This document shows positions 11,627 to 21,937 of a DNA stretch of 64,000 nt, in pieces. The position numbers and the translations under genes are program-made. The stretch's first letter is position 1, and the number at the start of each line of letters is the position of its first letter. The notes beneath the pieces are model-generated. The model worked only from the letters and a program-made list of their open reading frames with translations, did no database searches and was not told the DNA's origin. The stretch is from NCBI GenBank assembly GCA_019009955.1, contig CM032230.1, positions 32,584,001 to 32,648,000 of the forward strand, read 5' to 3'. Source of the stretch: Riptortus pedestris (taxonomy: Eukaryota; Arthropoda; Insecta; Hemiptera; Alydidae).

Positions 11627-12646
11627 AGATGAATGATATAGAGAGAAAACTAACTACGACGAGAACGCTTGATAAAGAAAAAACGATTTTGATGACGTCC
11701 AAGAGCAGAACATGTGCATGATTAGATGAAAGTCTGAGTTAATTGATATCGATAACAAAACTCAGTTCTTTTGCTCTAAAGAGAAAAGTGTTTGGGGGAC
11801 GTCGATGGTTGGACTTGGGAATGGGCAACAATATTGAGAAATGGCCTGTAACGCTCAGGTGTGAGAAAGAAAGAACGATGATGACCAATGGTCTTTGTCG
11901 AAGATTTTAGAAAAAAATTATATTAAGTTTTCGCTGAAATTTAACTTTACTGTTTACGAATTGTGATCATGGAAATAAATATCGAATGAACGTTGGATCC
12001 GGTTGTAATGGAAAGCTTATATATAATGTAGAATTCCCACAAATTATAAAATTTTTCTTTCAGCGAAATTCATACTGACGATAGGTTTTTGCGTCATTAT
12101 GTGAAACAGAATGCACCCAATGCCAACATGCTTGAATTTTGTACTCTAGAATTACATGGTTTAGTCCCATTTGCCAACAAAGGCCGACTGAACTACTTAA
12201 ATATCGGGCGAATATAGACTAGCAGCGAGACAAATGTCGAGATATTTCAAAAACACATAAATGTATTACACATTGGAAAGTTCCAATAAGCCTGCCTACC
12301 TTGCGATAGAAGTGTGTGTTTTTTTGCAACGACAAGCCTTAAGCAAATATGCATTGATAGCGCCCCCGAAAAACCGGTAATCAACAGGTACCGGATTCCA
12401 TAGCTGGCTGCTTAGCATAGCAAGGGAAAGGTACAAGGCCAATACCGCTCCAGATACACTGCCAGTATAAAGATGAAAGTAGAGTCTGGAGCCGGAGAAA
12501 GGGTTAGCACGAATATGGCGAGACCTGGGTCCGATGAGTGTGTCGATAGTCTTGATTAACTAATGTCTCATCTTGATGATGTCCTCTTATCTTGTGTGCT
12601 CAGACAATGTAAGCAAGCACATTCCTAGCTTTCTTCTCTCCCGCAG

Positions 12647-13023
12647 GGAAACATCGAGTCCTCGCCATCAGATTGCTACAATCGATAGTTCGTTCGATGG
12701 AAGCAGTGAAAAATTCCTGGAACAAAAGTGAAAAGAAAAATTCCTGGACAATTCCGGATGGACAAATTTTTCATGGAATCGGCAACAACTTCAAAATAAA
12801 CAAACATACTCTCTGGTATTTTTCAAATCGAGTCCTCCTACTCGGACGGCTGAAATTATGTTTACATGCCTTGCGTGTGAAATACAATTCGGATAAATAC
12901 GGTTTATCAACAAGAAACATTGACTGTGGTATTATAAAACAGAGCATTTCTCCGTACATATTAGAGATAAAGCAAATTTGTAGGGGACTTTTTTTATTTA
13001 ATCATTCCTATTGTGTCTTATAA
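12647..13023 (+). CDS. Candidate terminal coding exon, unknown protein
   Basis: A strong 3' splice site (TTTCTTCTCTCCCGCAG, ending 12646) opens a 125-codon frame with two carried-over bases. It reads KHRVLAIRLLQSIVRSMEAV and runs to TAA at 13021-13023. An AATAAA lies about 65 bp past the stop (13088). A second frame from the same splice site (ETSSPRHQIATIDSSFDG) is also open for 28 codons, so the reading frame is ambiguous. The first 60 bp are the most coding-like part. No domain was identified. Confidence 0.33.
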
Positions 13024-14120
13024 GCCTTGCTAAAGTAAACTATTTTTGGTCAGCATTAATGATGTTCTAATTAACAGTTAATAAGGTAATAAAGTGATTT
13101 TACTGCAACTTTTCTTGAAATTGGTGAGCAATAAACTCTTTTTTAGCATTACTTGAGGTAAATATTTGACTAAAACTGAACGTTACTGATTTAAAAAATC
13201 AAATTCGGTAGATTCTAAGACGCTCTCAGCAGTGAGTAACGTCAGACGATAATGCTAATAGAAGTAAGACAGATACTGTGTACTAGATTAATGAATGAGG
13301 CAAAATTAGGATCAGCTGTCACTGTTGTAAGAAATATCAATAACTTTGTTTTTGAATATTTTCCAATATTTCATCACATTCCAGCGTAACTAAATTGTGC
13401 TGTTTGTATTTCAGCATTCCAAGTTTTCGTTGCACCCCATTTTATCCTTGATTTTCTATAAGATGATACCGTTCATGAACCATAATGAAATCATCACATA
13501 TTCAATCATAATAGTTGTAATCCATAAAAAGGACACAAATACTTTCGTAAAAGATCATGTTAGCGTAATACGCATACTCTTAGGGAATTTCGGCAGTTAT
13601 GAGTAATAATATTACTGCAATATTTTTATGTTGGGGAAAGAAAATGTTGAATGCTTTAACTCACCCAATGACTTTCATGTACTCTCATTAAATTAAACAT
13701 ACAAAATCCTTCGTGCTCTTTGTTGTTATTTCATTTGAAAGTGATATACAGTACCTCCGTTCAAATGCAGTGGAATGCCTGAAAAAAAAATGGCATTGCG
13801 CTTGGTCCTATACAAATCTATTATGTCACCAATAGAATTTTTGTTAGTCAATTTCAATCAAAAGGGAATCAAAACGATGTTACCTCAGCCTTAAATGTGA
13901 AATTTTTACATTCTATGGCTAGTTGTATTTGAGTTATGTCAGGTGTGTACAAACAAACGTACTGAAGTCGCGCCGAAGAGCAAGATGTATATCGGAAGGG
14001 TTAAACGTATAATTCGGTTAAAATCGAAAATCAGAAATGTTTTGTGGTTTCAATACTTTACATCGTACAAGGGGGTTAAAACCAAAATATTCTCAACCAG
14101 CCTGCGTTTTGTTACTTTGG
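13024..14120. other. Unassigned AT-rich DNA, possible 3' UTR at its start
   Basis: AATAAA at 13088-13093 and again near 13132 could end a transcript from the exon at 12647. The remainder shows nothing recognisable. Confidence 0.3.
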
Positions 14121-14124
14121 CTAA

Positions 14125-14290
14125 CTAAGACACGTAATCTACAGGTTACCATCCTTTCTAACTTAAACTAAGGATTTTATTTCATGAGTCCGTCTCAAAT
14201 TAATTTTTCAAACACATTGACGAATTGAATCCAAAGTCATCCCAGTTCATTCAGTCCTTCTGATTAACACGCATGGCTTACTTAAGCCTA
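14125..14290 (-). mobile_element. SINE family S fragment
   Basis: The plus strand shows the diagnostic reversed body: AATCTACAGGTTACCATCC, TTTCTAACTTAAACTAAGG, ATTTTATTTCATGAGTCCG. The tRNA-like head is eroded. Confidence 0.45.
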
Positions 14291-14780
14291 GCTAAGAATA
14301 GAGATCTGAATTTTGTATTTTAGTTTTCCACTTAAATGTAAATTTGTGTTTTTGGTATATGATATCGCGTGACATATGGCATTTTTCTTGTACAGCAAGC
14401 CTCTAAATTTAACTCTTAGGAAATAAATGCTTAGCGAAGTTAACCTAAAAAAGGAAATGTGCTTTTGGAAAATAAGAGAAAAATGATATTTGTTATGGGT
14501 GTATATTTGACCAAGGTGCTTCCATATTTAAGAAGCGAAGTATAACGAACAAGGAAGGGGCAATGAAACATTGATACTTATGTTGCACGGCGCCTACGAC
14601 AAGTACTCAGACAATGCCCTAAAAGGACTTTGGGAATTGAGGTCGTCTTTTTGGTGATTTACTCGTAAGAGCCACTTATAAAGTACTTAATACTTCCTTT
14701 ATAAATTACTACAAGTGTAAGGAAGTCTTACAGCGGCTTTAAATCCTCATAATAAAAAAAGATACTATTTTGAATAAATA
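14291..14780. other. Unassigned AT-rich DNA
   Basis: No gene or repeat family recognised. It leads into the TATA-like site at 14781. Confidence 0.4.
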
Positions 14781-14815
14781 TATAAATAGTGGTGACCTTT
14801 GCCCTAGAAGGCAGT
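14781..14815 (+). promoter_or_regulatory. Possible TATA box and start site
   Basis: TATAAATA at 14781-14788 is followed about 30 bp later by GGCAGTATT (14810-14818), a weak initiator. The ATG of the adjacent coding segment is at 14825. An alternative reading is that CCCTAG at 14802-14807 is a 3' splice site and this is an internal exon. Confidence 0.25.
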
Positions 14816-14981
14816 ATTTCGGCAATGGCGGAAGTCACCTCGACTCCTTTTGTCCAGATCCTTGTTGAGGGTCAACGAGGCGATAGAATCGGAGGATCGG
14901 GCCGCCAGGAGTGGCTGGCACTGTCAACAAACCAATTTGTCAACCCCATTAACCTCCGGAAACGACCGCAACGCCAAAGAG
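14808..14981 (+). CDS. Candidate coding exon beginning MAEV, unknown protein
   Basis: ATG at 14825 (GCAATGGCG context) opens a 52-codon GC-rich frame beginning MAEVTSTPFVQILVEGQRG and containing QEWLALSTNQFVNPINLRKR. It ends with one carried-over base at a 5' splice site (CCAAAGAG|GTATTT). GC content is far above the flanks and the composition is convincingly coding. It could be a first coding exon, with the TATA-like site upstream, or an internal exon using the CTAG splice site. No family recognised. Confidence 0.42.
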
Positions 14982-15132
14982 GTATTTGAAATGAAGGCAA
15001 TCCTATGAATAAGGAGGCTTGAAATATCACTTTTTGAGGGCTACGCATTAATTGTAACTGTCTCAAACATTGTCACGCATACGTTTTATACGACAGTTTC
15101 ACTTTGGTTAAAGATTACTAATTCCTACATGG

Positions 15133-15420
15133 AAAAAGTCCGTCACGCAGGGACTACATTAACTGTGCAATGAGAACAATATTTAGTATTTACGATTCAA
15201 ATAAAGTGGCTCATTATATGACAGCTTATTGCAAATATGCCGAGAATAGGACTGAGGGAGGGATTTCGAACCGACGCATAATAACAGAGACATTTAGAAT
15301 TTTCAAAATTTCCCCGTTTAAAGTTTCAGCCGTTAACAAACTTGATGTTTATTTTTATATAAAATGCTTATATACCGACTTTGGTAACGATAAGACGAAA
15401 ATTACGACCACCTGAGCGGT
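15133..15420 (-). mobile_element. H-family fragment with 3' end
   Basis: The plus strand begins AAAAAGTCCGTCACGCAGGG at 15133 and continues with H internal sequence: 'GGAGGGATTTCGAA', 'AAAGTTTCAGCCGTTAACAA', 'GGTAACGATAAGACGAAAAT' and 'CGACCACCTGAGCGG'. The 5' end beyond the TA block is missing. Confidence 0.55.
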
Positions 15421-15496
15421 GTTGGTGAAGAAATCTTAGTTTATTCCAATATTACGAAGATATTTATTTTCTCTTCTTCTGGGCTAAAAAGTATAG

Positions 15497-15501
15497 GTAC
15501 T

Positions 15502-15567
<66 letters not shown>

Positions 15568-15572
15568 AGTAC
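15497..15572. repeat. Inverted repeat around (TA)n, cruciform-capable
   Basis: GTACTACTTTA at 15497-15507 and TAAAGTAGTAC at 15562-15572 flank an uninterrupted (TA)n. The block is fully self-complementary and can extrude a hairpin. More (TA)n follows to 15650. Confidence 0.75.
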
Positions 15573-15598
15573 ATATATATATATATATATATATACAC

Positions 15599-15646
<48 letters not shown>

Positions 15647-15651
15647 ATATA
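15573..15651. repeat. (TA)n microsatellite
   Basis: Interrupted TA repeats run directly up to the 5' end of the next R-family copy. Confidence 0.85.
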
Positions 15652-15930
15652 CTAGCTCAGATTCCCCGCTTCGCCCGGGAATTGATTTGAGGCTGAATTG
15701 TTATGGTATTTTTTTGGCAAGGCTTTACTTTGCACAATATTTTTACATTTACCCGTCCCAGTCATTATCACTGTCCTCCAAATTGTCTTATTTCCCGTCT
15801 CCTGTGCATTATGCATAGATTTCAGTTATTAAGGACAAAATATTAACATTGATTTGAATTAATGTTTCCAGCTGAGGAACCTGATAGTTCAAATAGGAAT
15901 GAATTGTTGAGCATATCAATATTTCTACAC

Positions 15931-15935
<5 letters not shown>
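15652..15935 (+). mobile_element. R-family retroposon, 5' portion
   Basis: Starts CTAGCTCAGATTCCCCGCTT and includes 'GATTTGAGGCTGAATTG', 'GGCAAGGCTTTACTTTGCAC' and 'ATTTACCCGTCCCAG'. It stops at another (TA)n (15936-15976). It lacks the tandem units and tail of complete copies. Confidence 0.55.

Positions 15936-15976
<41 letters not shown>
15936..15976. repeat. (TA)n microsatellite
   Basis: About 20 TA units at the truncated end of the R fragment. Confidence 0.85.
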
Positions 15977-15979
<3 letters not shown>

Positions 15980-16134
15980 GTACCTATGCTTATATACTCG
16001 AAATAATGGAATAAACTAAGATTTTTTTCACCAACACTGACGAAAACTCCAAAAAACAACAACGTCTGGCATATATAAAACGTGGTCGAAAACAACACCA
16101 CAATTATATATATATACATGAGTATGTGCATATA

Positions 16135-16182
16135 CAAGTAATAACTCAATAGCCGATTTCTTTTAAGGCAAGCCTGGTAAAA
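16135..16182 (-). mobile_element. H-family 5'-end remnant
   Basis: 'CAATAGCCGATTTCTTTTAA' followed by a degraded GGTAAAAG resembles the H 5' terminus read on the plus strand. It is short and degenerate. Confidence 0.3.
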
Positions 16183-17640
16183 GATATTCCTTCTGCTATT
16201 GAAGCATGTCATCAAGAGGCATATACTGAATACTGGTGAGTCTCGCCAGCTGTTCAATATTCAGTGTAAAGTAGGGCCTCTTTCGTTCCAGGAATCTACC
16301 TTATTGCTTGGAAAGCTCGCACCAAGAGGCCAAAACTCTGTCAAAGAAAATGTATTGCACCTTTATTAACTCGTTGATAATAAAAAAGTTTATATAAATG
16401 CTATCAAAATATTTAATAATTCATTTGATGATACAAAATGAGTAAAGAGTTCATATACTTTCATATATATATATATAAATGAACAACTTATTCTTGAAAA
16501 AGAGGCAGATTGGCAATAGCTCTCGTTTGAGATATTTTGTATTTATTTTTAGTAGTAGAACTTGTAGAAAGAATTTTATATTTTTCTGAAGATAAAATTC
16601 TTGATATGTGAAACAGCTTGATATGAAATACATTCTCTCGCTTAAGTAATAATCGTGACTTGTTCAGCATTGAGGATTTTCTCTCCTTATGCTATTTAAG
16701 TAAACTTGACTTGGCTTACTCGTTAACTGTGTTCCTGCATCTGAGATTCTATCCTCATAATGGAATGAAACTCAATAATACATAGTACATGATCTACAGA
16801 AACCATTAAGGGGTTTTATTCTGATGATAATTAGTACACACATTTGTAAATTATCTACACGAGGGAACAAATTCCAATCATTATTATGCACTAGTACACT
16901 ACGAGAAATATCAAATAATTTTTTTTTAAGTATTGGAAAAATATATTAATGTACTTAGACGTTACCCGTGTACATCGAGATAAAAGTATTATTAAAAAAA
17001 AACAGCTTCTATCTTAGTTAATCTTAGTTATTGCAATTACTTAAACCTCTCCTGCACGAAAGCATCAGCTTTCAATACTTAGTGATTTTTTTAAAGACTT
17101 TTTAATACTGCGATGAATTTAGAGAAACCTTTAGTACAAAGAACATTCACTCTTGAAACAGAGTCCAACCTACATTCTTGGAGTCACTCTTGTCAACATT
17201 CACAGTGTCAGTTTCGTCACTTAAGGTTAAAGCCCTCAGACATATATTCATTCCAGAAGTTTTTACTGCCTTTATTTACATGCTTTTTTCTCTCTCCCGT
17301 ACTCTTCTTTTTAGCTCACACTAAGGGTACTTTCGCCTCGAACAGGTCGTAAAAAAGTAAAGTGCTTTCAGAGCCCTGGACAGGGAGATAATCCTAACAT
17401 GGAGAAGTGACCCTTGCCTCTCCTTGTTGTTTGCCTTTCATTTTTTCACCGTTCTTTCGTTTATTATTTCGTTTTATTTGAATGCCTCACTTTCACTGGG
17501 CCTAAACAACAATAGCTGTCATAGTGTAACGCAGTAGAAAGCCCATCGTAAATTGAGCAGATTGTCCACACCTCGTGTAAACAAGATTTGATTTTTAAGA
17601 TTAGTAGTACAATAAATAACATCAATTGCTACGTAGTGCA
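16183..17640. other. Unassigned AT-rich DNA
   Basis: A short (TA)n lies at 16463-16477. A 79-codon plus frame at 17113-17352 has no recognised domain and no convincing splice sites. Nothing else seen. Confidence 0.4.
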
Positions 17641-17650
17641 ATTAATAACA

Positions 17651-17920
17651 TTAAGTGAAAGTAACAATGCGAATATTGTTGCTTTCATAAGGACGCACCC
17701 AAAAAAACAAATAGATGGAAAAGTGTATAAAACGAAAATTTTAGTGCATTTAATTTCGCTGAGAATGTCCAAATTCCCTTTTTTTCTTTTTTTTTTTTTT
17801 ATTTAAGTGAAACTAGCAATGCGAATATTGTTGCTTTCATAAGGACACAACCAAAAGAACAAATAGATGGAAAAGTGTATAAAACGAAAATTTTAGTGCA
17901 TTTAATTTCGCTGAGAATGC
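17651..17920 (+). repeat. Tandem duplication, 152-bp period
   Basis: Two nearly identical copies start at 17651 and 17803, each with AACAATGCGAATATTGTTGC or its close variant and 'AAATAGATGGAAAAGTGTAT'. They are separated by a poly-T stretch (17777-17800). Only a few substitutions separate them, so the duplication is recent. Confidence 0.8.
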
Positions 17921-18071
17921 CTAAAGTCCTTATTTTTATTTAAAACATTATTACTTAAATATTTGGGTTTGTTTAGTTTAAAATACTAGGCGAAGATGCT
18001 TAGATCGTTAAAGTCACATGAGTTGGGCAGCTCAAACGTAGCTTCAAATATTAAAATAAATAACTTTTGCA

Positions 18072-18072
<1 letters not shown>

Positions 18073-18150
<78 letters not shown>
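18073..18150. repeat. (GT)n-(TA)n compound microsatellite
   Basis: About 8 GT units run into about 31 TA units. Confidence 0.9.
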
Positions 18151-18155
<5 letters not shown>

Positions 18156-18345
18156 TATTTTTTGGCAAGCCTTTACATTGCTCAATATTTTGAAATTTCT
18201 CCGTCCCAGTGTTTAGGGTTCTTACACGTCGTTACTGTGGATTTGTTAATAATAAAATTATTTGTTACGTAAGGCTTCACTGTCCTCAATATTTTTATAT
18301 TTTCCGTTTTCTGTACATGTATTTTTTTTTTATAACGTAATGGGT
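18151..18345 (+). mobile_element. R-family 5' fragment
   Basis: 'GATGGTATTTTTTGGCAAGC', 'CGTCCCAGTGTTTAGGGTT' and 'AATAATAAAATTATTTGTTA' match the R 5' region. The extreme 5' end has been replaced by (TA)n. Confidence 0.5.
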
Positions 18346-18394
18346 CATGTAATGCATTATCATAGAAAGTATTATGTCTTACTAACCATGTATG

Positions 18395-18970
18395 AAAAAA
18401 GTCCGTCACGCAGGGGCTGCGTAAACTAAGCAGATTTCCCACGTGAAGTTATACAATAGAGAAATCTCCATACGAGAGCCCAACAGTTACGGCCGAACTA
18501 GCTTTTGGCGGGAAACTCACTCGTCCGTTACACTTAATAAAAATTCAAATACCCCGGTTAATATTCAAGAAAGAGAATAAATGCATATAACAATATTTAT
18601 AATAACTTTAATTTGGAATATGATTTGTTCTATACAACTTTTCGATGCGACGTATAGTAACGGAGATATTTCGAATTTTCGAAAATCCTTCCCTCTAAAC
18701 CCCCCCTCCCAGTGGTCCGATTTCAGTCGTTAACAAACTTGATCTTTCTTTTTACATAAAACAGTTAAATATCGAGTTTCGTAACGATCAAACAAAAATT
18801 GCGACCGCTAGAGCGTTAACAGACACACACACATATATATATAATTTTGAACGGACCTCATTTTCGTCATCTCCTGGGTAGGATCGATGGACATTTGAAG
18901 AAATTTTTCGAAAATCGCGTCATGAGTACGACCTCAATAGCTGATTTCCCTTAAGGGAAATCTGCTAAAA
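18395..18970 (-). mobile_element. H-family HINE-like element, full-length short form
   Basis: The plus strand starts AAAAAAGTCCGTCACGCAGG (the H 3' end with hairpin) and ends GGGAAATCTGCTAAAAA (the H 5' end). The middle holds 'CTTTTGGCGGGAAACTCACT', the C-rich block near 18705, 'GAACTTGATC'-type sequence, 'GACCGCTAGAGCGTTAACAG' and a short (TA)n. At about 576 bp it is close to a consensus copy. No coding capacity. Confidence 0.75.
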
Positions 18971-19089
18971 AGTTATTTTCCCTGTATGCGGTACAAAGCC
19001 TAACAACGGTGACAGGTGTTTTAAGTACGTCATAACCGCTATTAAAAATACTTTTTTGTAAGTTCCGACTTTAAACAGTATATTCATAT

Positions 19090-19200
19090 TGGTACGGTGT
19101 TCAGTAAAGTATATCATATATTAACGGATCAGAGTTAATAAATACCAGAAATAACTGGGTGCCGCTCCACGGCGTTCATCCTTTTAAATTATTTATTTAT
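19090..19200 (-). mobile_element. R-family internal fragment
   Basis: 'AATACCAGAAATAACTGGG' and nearby sequence match, in reverse complement, the segment at 36440-36560 within the large reversed R copy. Confidence 0.35.
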
Positions 19201-19319
19201 GATAATTAAACAAATTCATATTCCTGAGAGTAACACTATATTGCTAAATGTACAAACATCAAGTAACATGTAAACCTAGACCAATATGAGGGAAGCGGCA
19301 GAACTGATAGGACAAAGGT

Positions 19320-19400
19320 GGTGTCCTACACCTCCCTTGGCTCAGTGGTGCCAACCTACCACTCATTTAGGATCTCAATCCTGTAATACATTAAATTATA
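19320..19400 (+). repeat. tRNA-like segment (SINE head or tRNA relic)
   Basis: TTGGCTCAGTGGTGCC is an excellent RNA polymerase III A-box. AGGATCTCAATCCTGT about 35 bp on is a degraded B-box. No acceptor stem closes, so it is not a functional tRNA. Confidence 0.35.
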
Positions 19401-19579
19401 TTAACAAATCTGATTACATTATCTTCACAATACTAAAACTCCTTGTTCAACCATTTTCACGTTCAAATTAAATAAAGTAAGTTAAATACACATAGAGCAA
19501 ACAGGCGTTTCTCGAAATTAATGTTTGGGAGAAGAGAAGGGAGGGGGGGGGGAGGGGCCGTATACTTGACTTGGTGGAA

Positions 19580-19858
19580 TCTGTTACTGGCGTTAAAAAA
19601 ATAAAACATAGATTTGAATTATTAAGGATAAAAAATTAACAATAGATTTAAATTAATATATCCAGGAAATTGGAAAGAAATGTTCAGGATATCAATATTT
19701 CTCCGCAAATTACTTGCTTCATATATTATTAGGCAAAAAATAAATTTTGTTATATGCACGTTTGCCTTAAAATAAATAGAAAATAAAATTTCGCACTCTA
19801 TTATAGATAGTTTGTCACTTGTAGCTTGTTCTAAAATTTTATTTTTTTTTTTGTTTGG

Positions 19859-19860
<2 letters not shown>
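19580..19860 (+). mobile_element. R-family fragment
   Basis: 'AACATAGATTTGAATTATTA', 'GATATCAATATTTCTCCGCA' and 'TTTTGTTATATGCACGTTTG' match the segment following the R 5' end. It is bounded on the right by (TA)n. Confidence 0.45.

Positions 19861-19931
<71 letters not shown>
19861..19931. repeat. (TA)n microsatellite
   Basis: About 35 perfect TA units. Confidence 0.9.
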
Positions 19932-19936
<5 letters not shown>

Positions 19937-19957
19937 AAGCATTAGATTACGAGGCTG

Positions 19958-20084
19958 TTTTAGCAGATTTCCCTTAAGGGAAATCAGCCATTGAGGTCGT
20001 ACTTATGAGGCGATTTTAGAAAAATTTCTTAAAATGTCCATCGATCCTACCCAGGAGATGACGAAAATGAGGTCCGTTCAAAAT

Positions 20085-20115
<31 letters not shown>

Positions 20116-20589
20116 CAGTTAACGCTCTAGCGGTCGCAATTTTTGTTTGTTCGTTACCAAACTCGATATTTAAACGTTTTATGCAAAAAGAAAAAGTTCG
20201 TTAATGGCTGAAATCGGACCAGTGAGAGGGGGAGTTAAGTTTCAACAGTGCGAAATATCTCCGTTACCATGCGCCGGTTCAAAAAATTGTATAGAACCAA
20301 TCTTATTGCAAATTAAATTTACTATAAATATTGTTCTATACATTTATTCTGTATCTTGAATATTAGCCGAGATATTTGCATTTGTATTGTGTGTGTGGTC
20401 GGCAGGAGTCGGCTATGTTGGGGTCTTTCCGCCGAGAGCTAGGGCAGCCGTTTCCGTAACTGTGCGTCCTTCATGAATAGGTTTAGAGATTCCTTACTAC
20501 TACTGTTATTATTAGGCAGACTTCTCTATTGTAAAACTTCACATGGGAAATCTGCTTAGTTTACGCAGCCCCTGCGTGATGGACTTTTT
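19958..20589 (+). mobile_element. H-family HINE-like element, full-length short form
   Basis: Starts TTTTAGCAGATTTCCCTTAA (19957-19976) and ends with the hairpin ACGCAGCCCCTGCGT then GATGGACTTTTT (20564-20590). The middle contains a (TA)n (20085-20106), 'AACGCTCTAGCGGTCGCAAT', a 'TTAATGGCTGAAATCGGACC' block and 'GTCGGCAGGAGTCGGCTATG'. About 632 bp, no coding capacity. Its 12-bp subterminal inverted repeat is intact. Confidence 0.78.
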
Positions 20590-20808
20590 ATTTGTGAGTT
20601 AGGTCCTACCAGAATAGCGCCCTTCCTTAACGGGTAATAAGGTTACACATTACCCTTAGTAAAAACCATATGTTTGGATGGTTAGGAACTATATAAGGTG
20701 GATTGTTGTATGTATAGGAGATATATATAGATTTGTAGGTGGAATACCTTGAGGATTGGCCCACCTTGACCCTAGCTGCTGCACACACCCACTGCCTCTG
20801 CACTCATC

Positions 20809-20810
<2 letters not shown>

Positions 20811-20874
<64 letters not shown>

Positions 20875-20895
20875 TCTCTCTCTCTCTCTCTCTCT
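20811..20895. repeat. (CT)n microsatellite
   Basis: About 40 CT units with a short CACA interruption. Confidence 0.9.
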
Positions 20896-21609
20896 TGTTG
20901 TTGTTACATAACACTTGTTAAATGTTTAAAATGGGATTGGATCAATTAGATAATTTTAAATTAAATTTTCGTCTTTACTTATTTATTTTTGATGTAATAA
21001 GTTTATCTTAAATTTTGTCAATGTAATTTATTTTATTTTCTTGTAAATTAATATTTGTTTTCTCCACTGTATTTATCATTAGTGAGCTTTATGGTGATGA
21101 ATCGTCTTTTTACATAATTTACCAATTTTCAAGAGCTCAGCGCTCTATCATTCTCCAAAGAATTTGCTGATTGCCTAGGAGTGTAAATTAAGTAATAAGT
21201 AAGAGAAATTATAAAATAGATTTATAAATATGTCGATGACATTTGTTTAATTTTTTTTTTAAATTAGGGTTTTGACATAACTCATTCCTCAAGTACAATA
21301 CATTAATTGGCCTTCCAAAACGAACAACTTTGTTCATCTAGTTCGAAAGGTTTTTGTTAAAGTATATTTCTTTTCAAATTCATCGGCGTGTTTTTGAAAC
21401 TGTGTTTTATATATTTATTTAGTATAAATTACTTTCTAATCTTCACTTTTAAATTATTGTGAAAAAGCTCATTTAAAATCTTAAGTTACTTATTTCGAAA
21501 TGTTTATGCTCTGATAAATTAAGTTGCGTTGGAATTAATATTTCGTACTTAAGTTTGGTTTCATTATATATTAGTTTATTGTTATCGAGGAAAGACTAAA
21601 TTTGGGGGT
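20896..21609. other. Unassigned AT-rich DNA
   Basis: No gene or repeat family recognised. Confidence 0.4.
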
Positions 21610-21937
21610 AAACTAAAAAAATTAAATTTTTCTGTTAATATTTGAGATACAGAAAAGCCGTGCATAACAGTACCTATAGAAAATGAAATTTCCAACAATA
21701 TCGGTGATATAGAATTTTTGCTCTGACTGATAATAGCGGAGATATTTTCAATTTCCAATTCCCCCTTCTAAATCCCACTCCATTGGTCCGATTTCAGCCA
21801 TTAACAACCTTGATCTTCACTTTTACACAAAATCCTTGTGCTTCGAGTTTGGTTTAGAGAAATATATACAATTCTGAACAGCCTTTGTGTCATGAGTACA
21901 ACCTCTATAGCAGTTTCCCATATGGGAATCGCTAAAG
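21610..21937 (-). mobile_element. H-family fragment with degraded 5' end
   Basis: Internal H sequence ('GTCCGATTTCAGCCATTAAC', 'GTCATGAGTACAACCTCTAT') ends in a degraded 5' terminus, CAGTTTCCCATATGGGAATC. The 3' hairpin end is missing. Confidence 0.5.

Noticed and set aside
15934..16257. Frames rich in YIYIYI (here and at 17986, 19622, 30075, 36696, 40496, 48182, 48706, 49278)
   Set aside because: These are translations of (TA)n microsatellites, not proteins.
20689..20921. SLSLSL / ERERER frames
   Set aside because: Translations of the (CT)n microsatellite on either strand.
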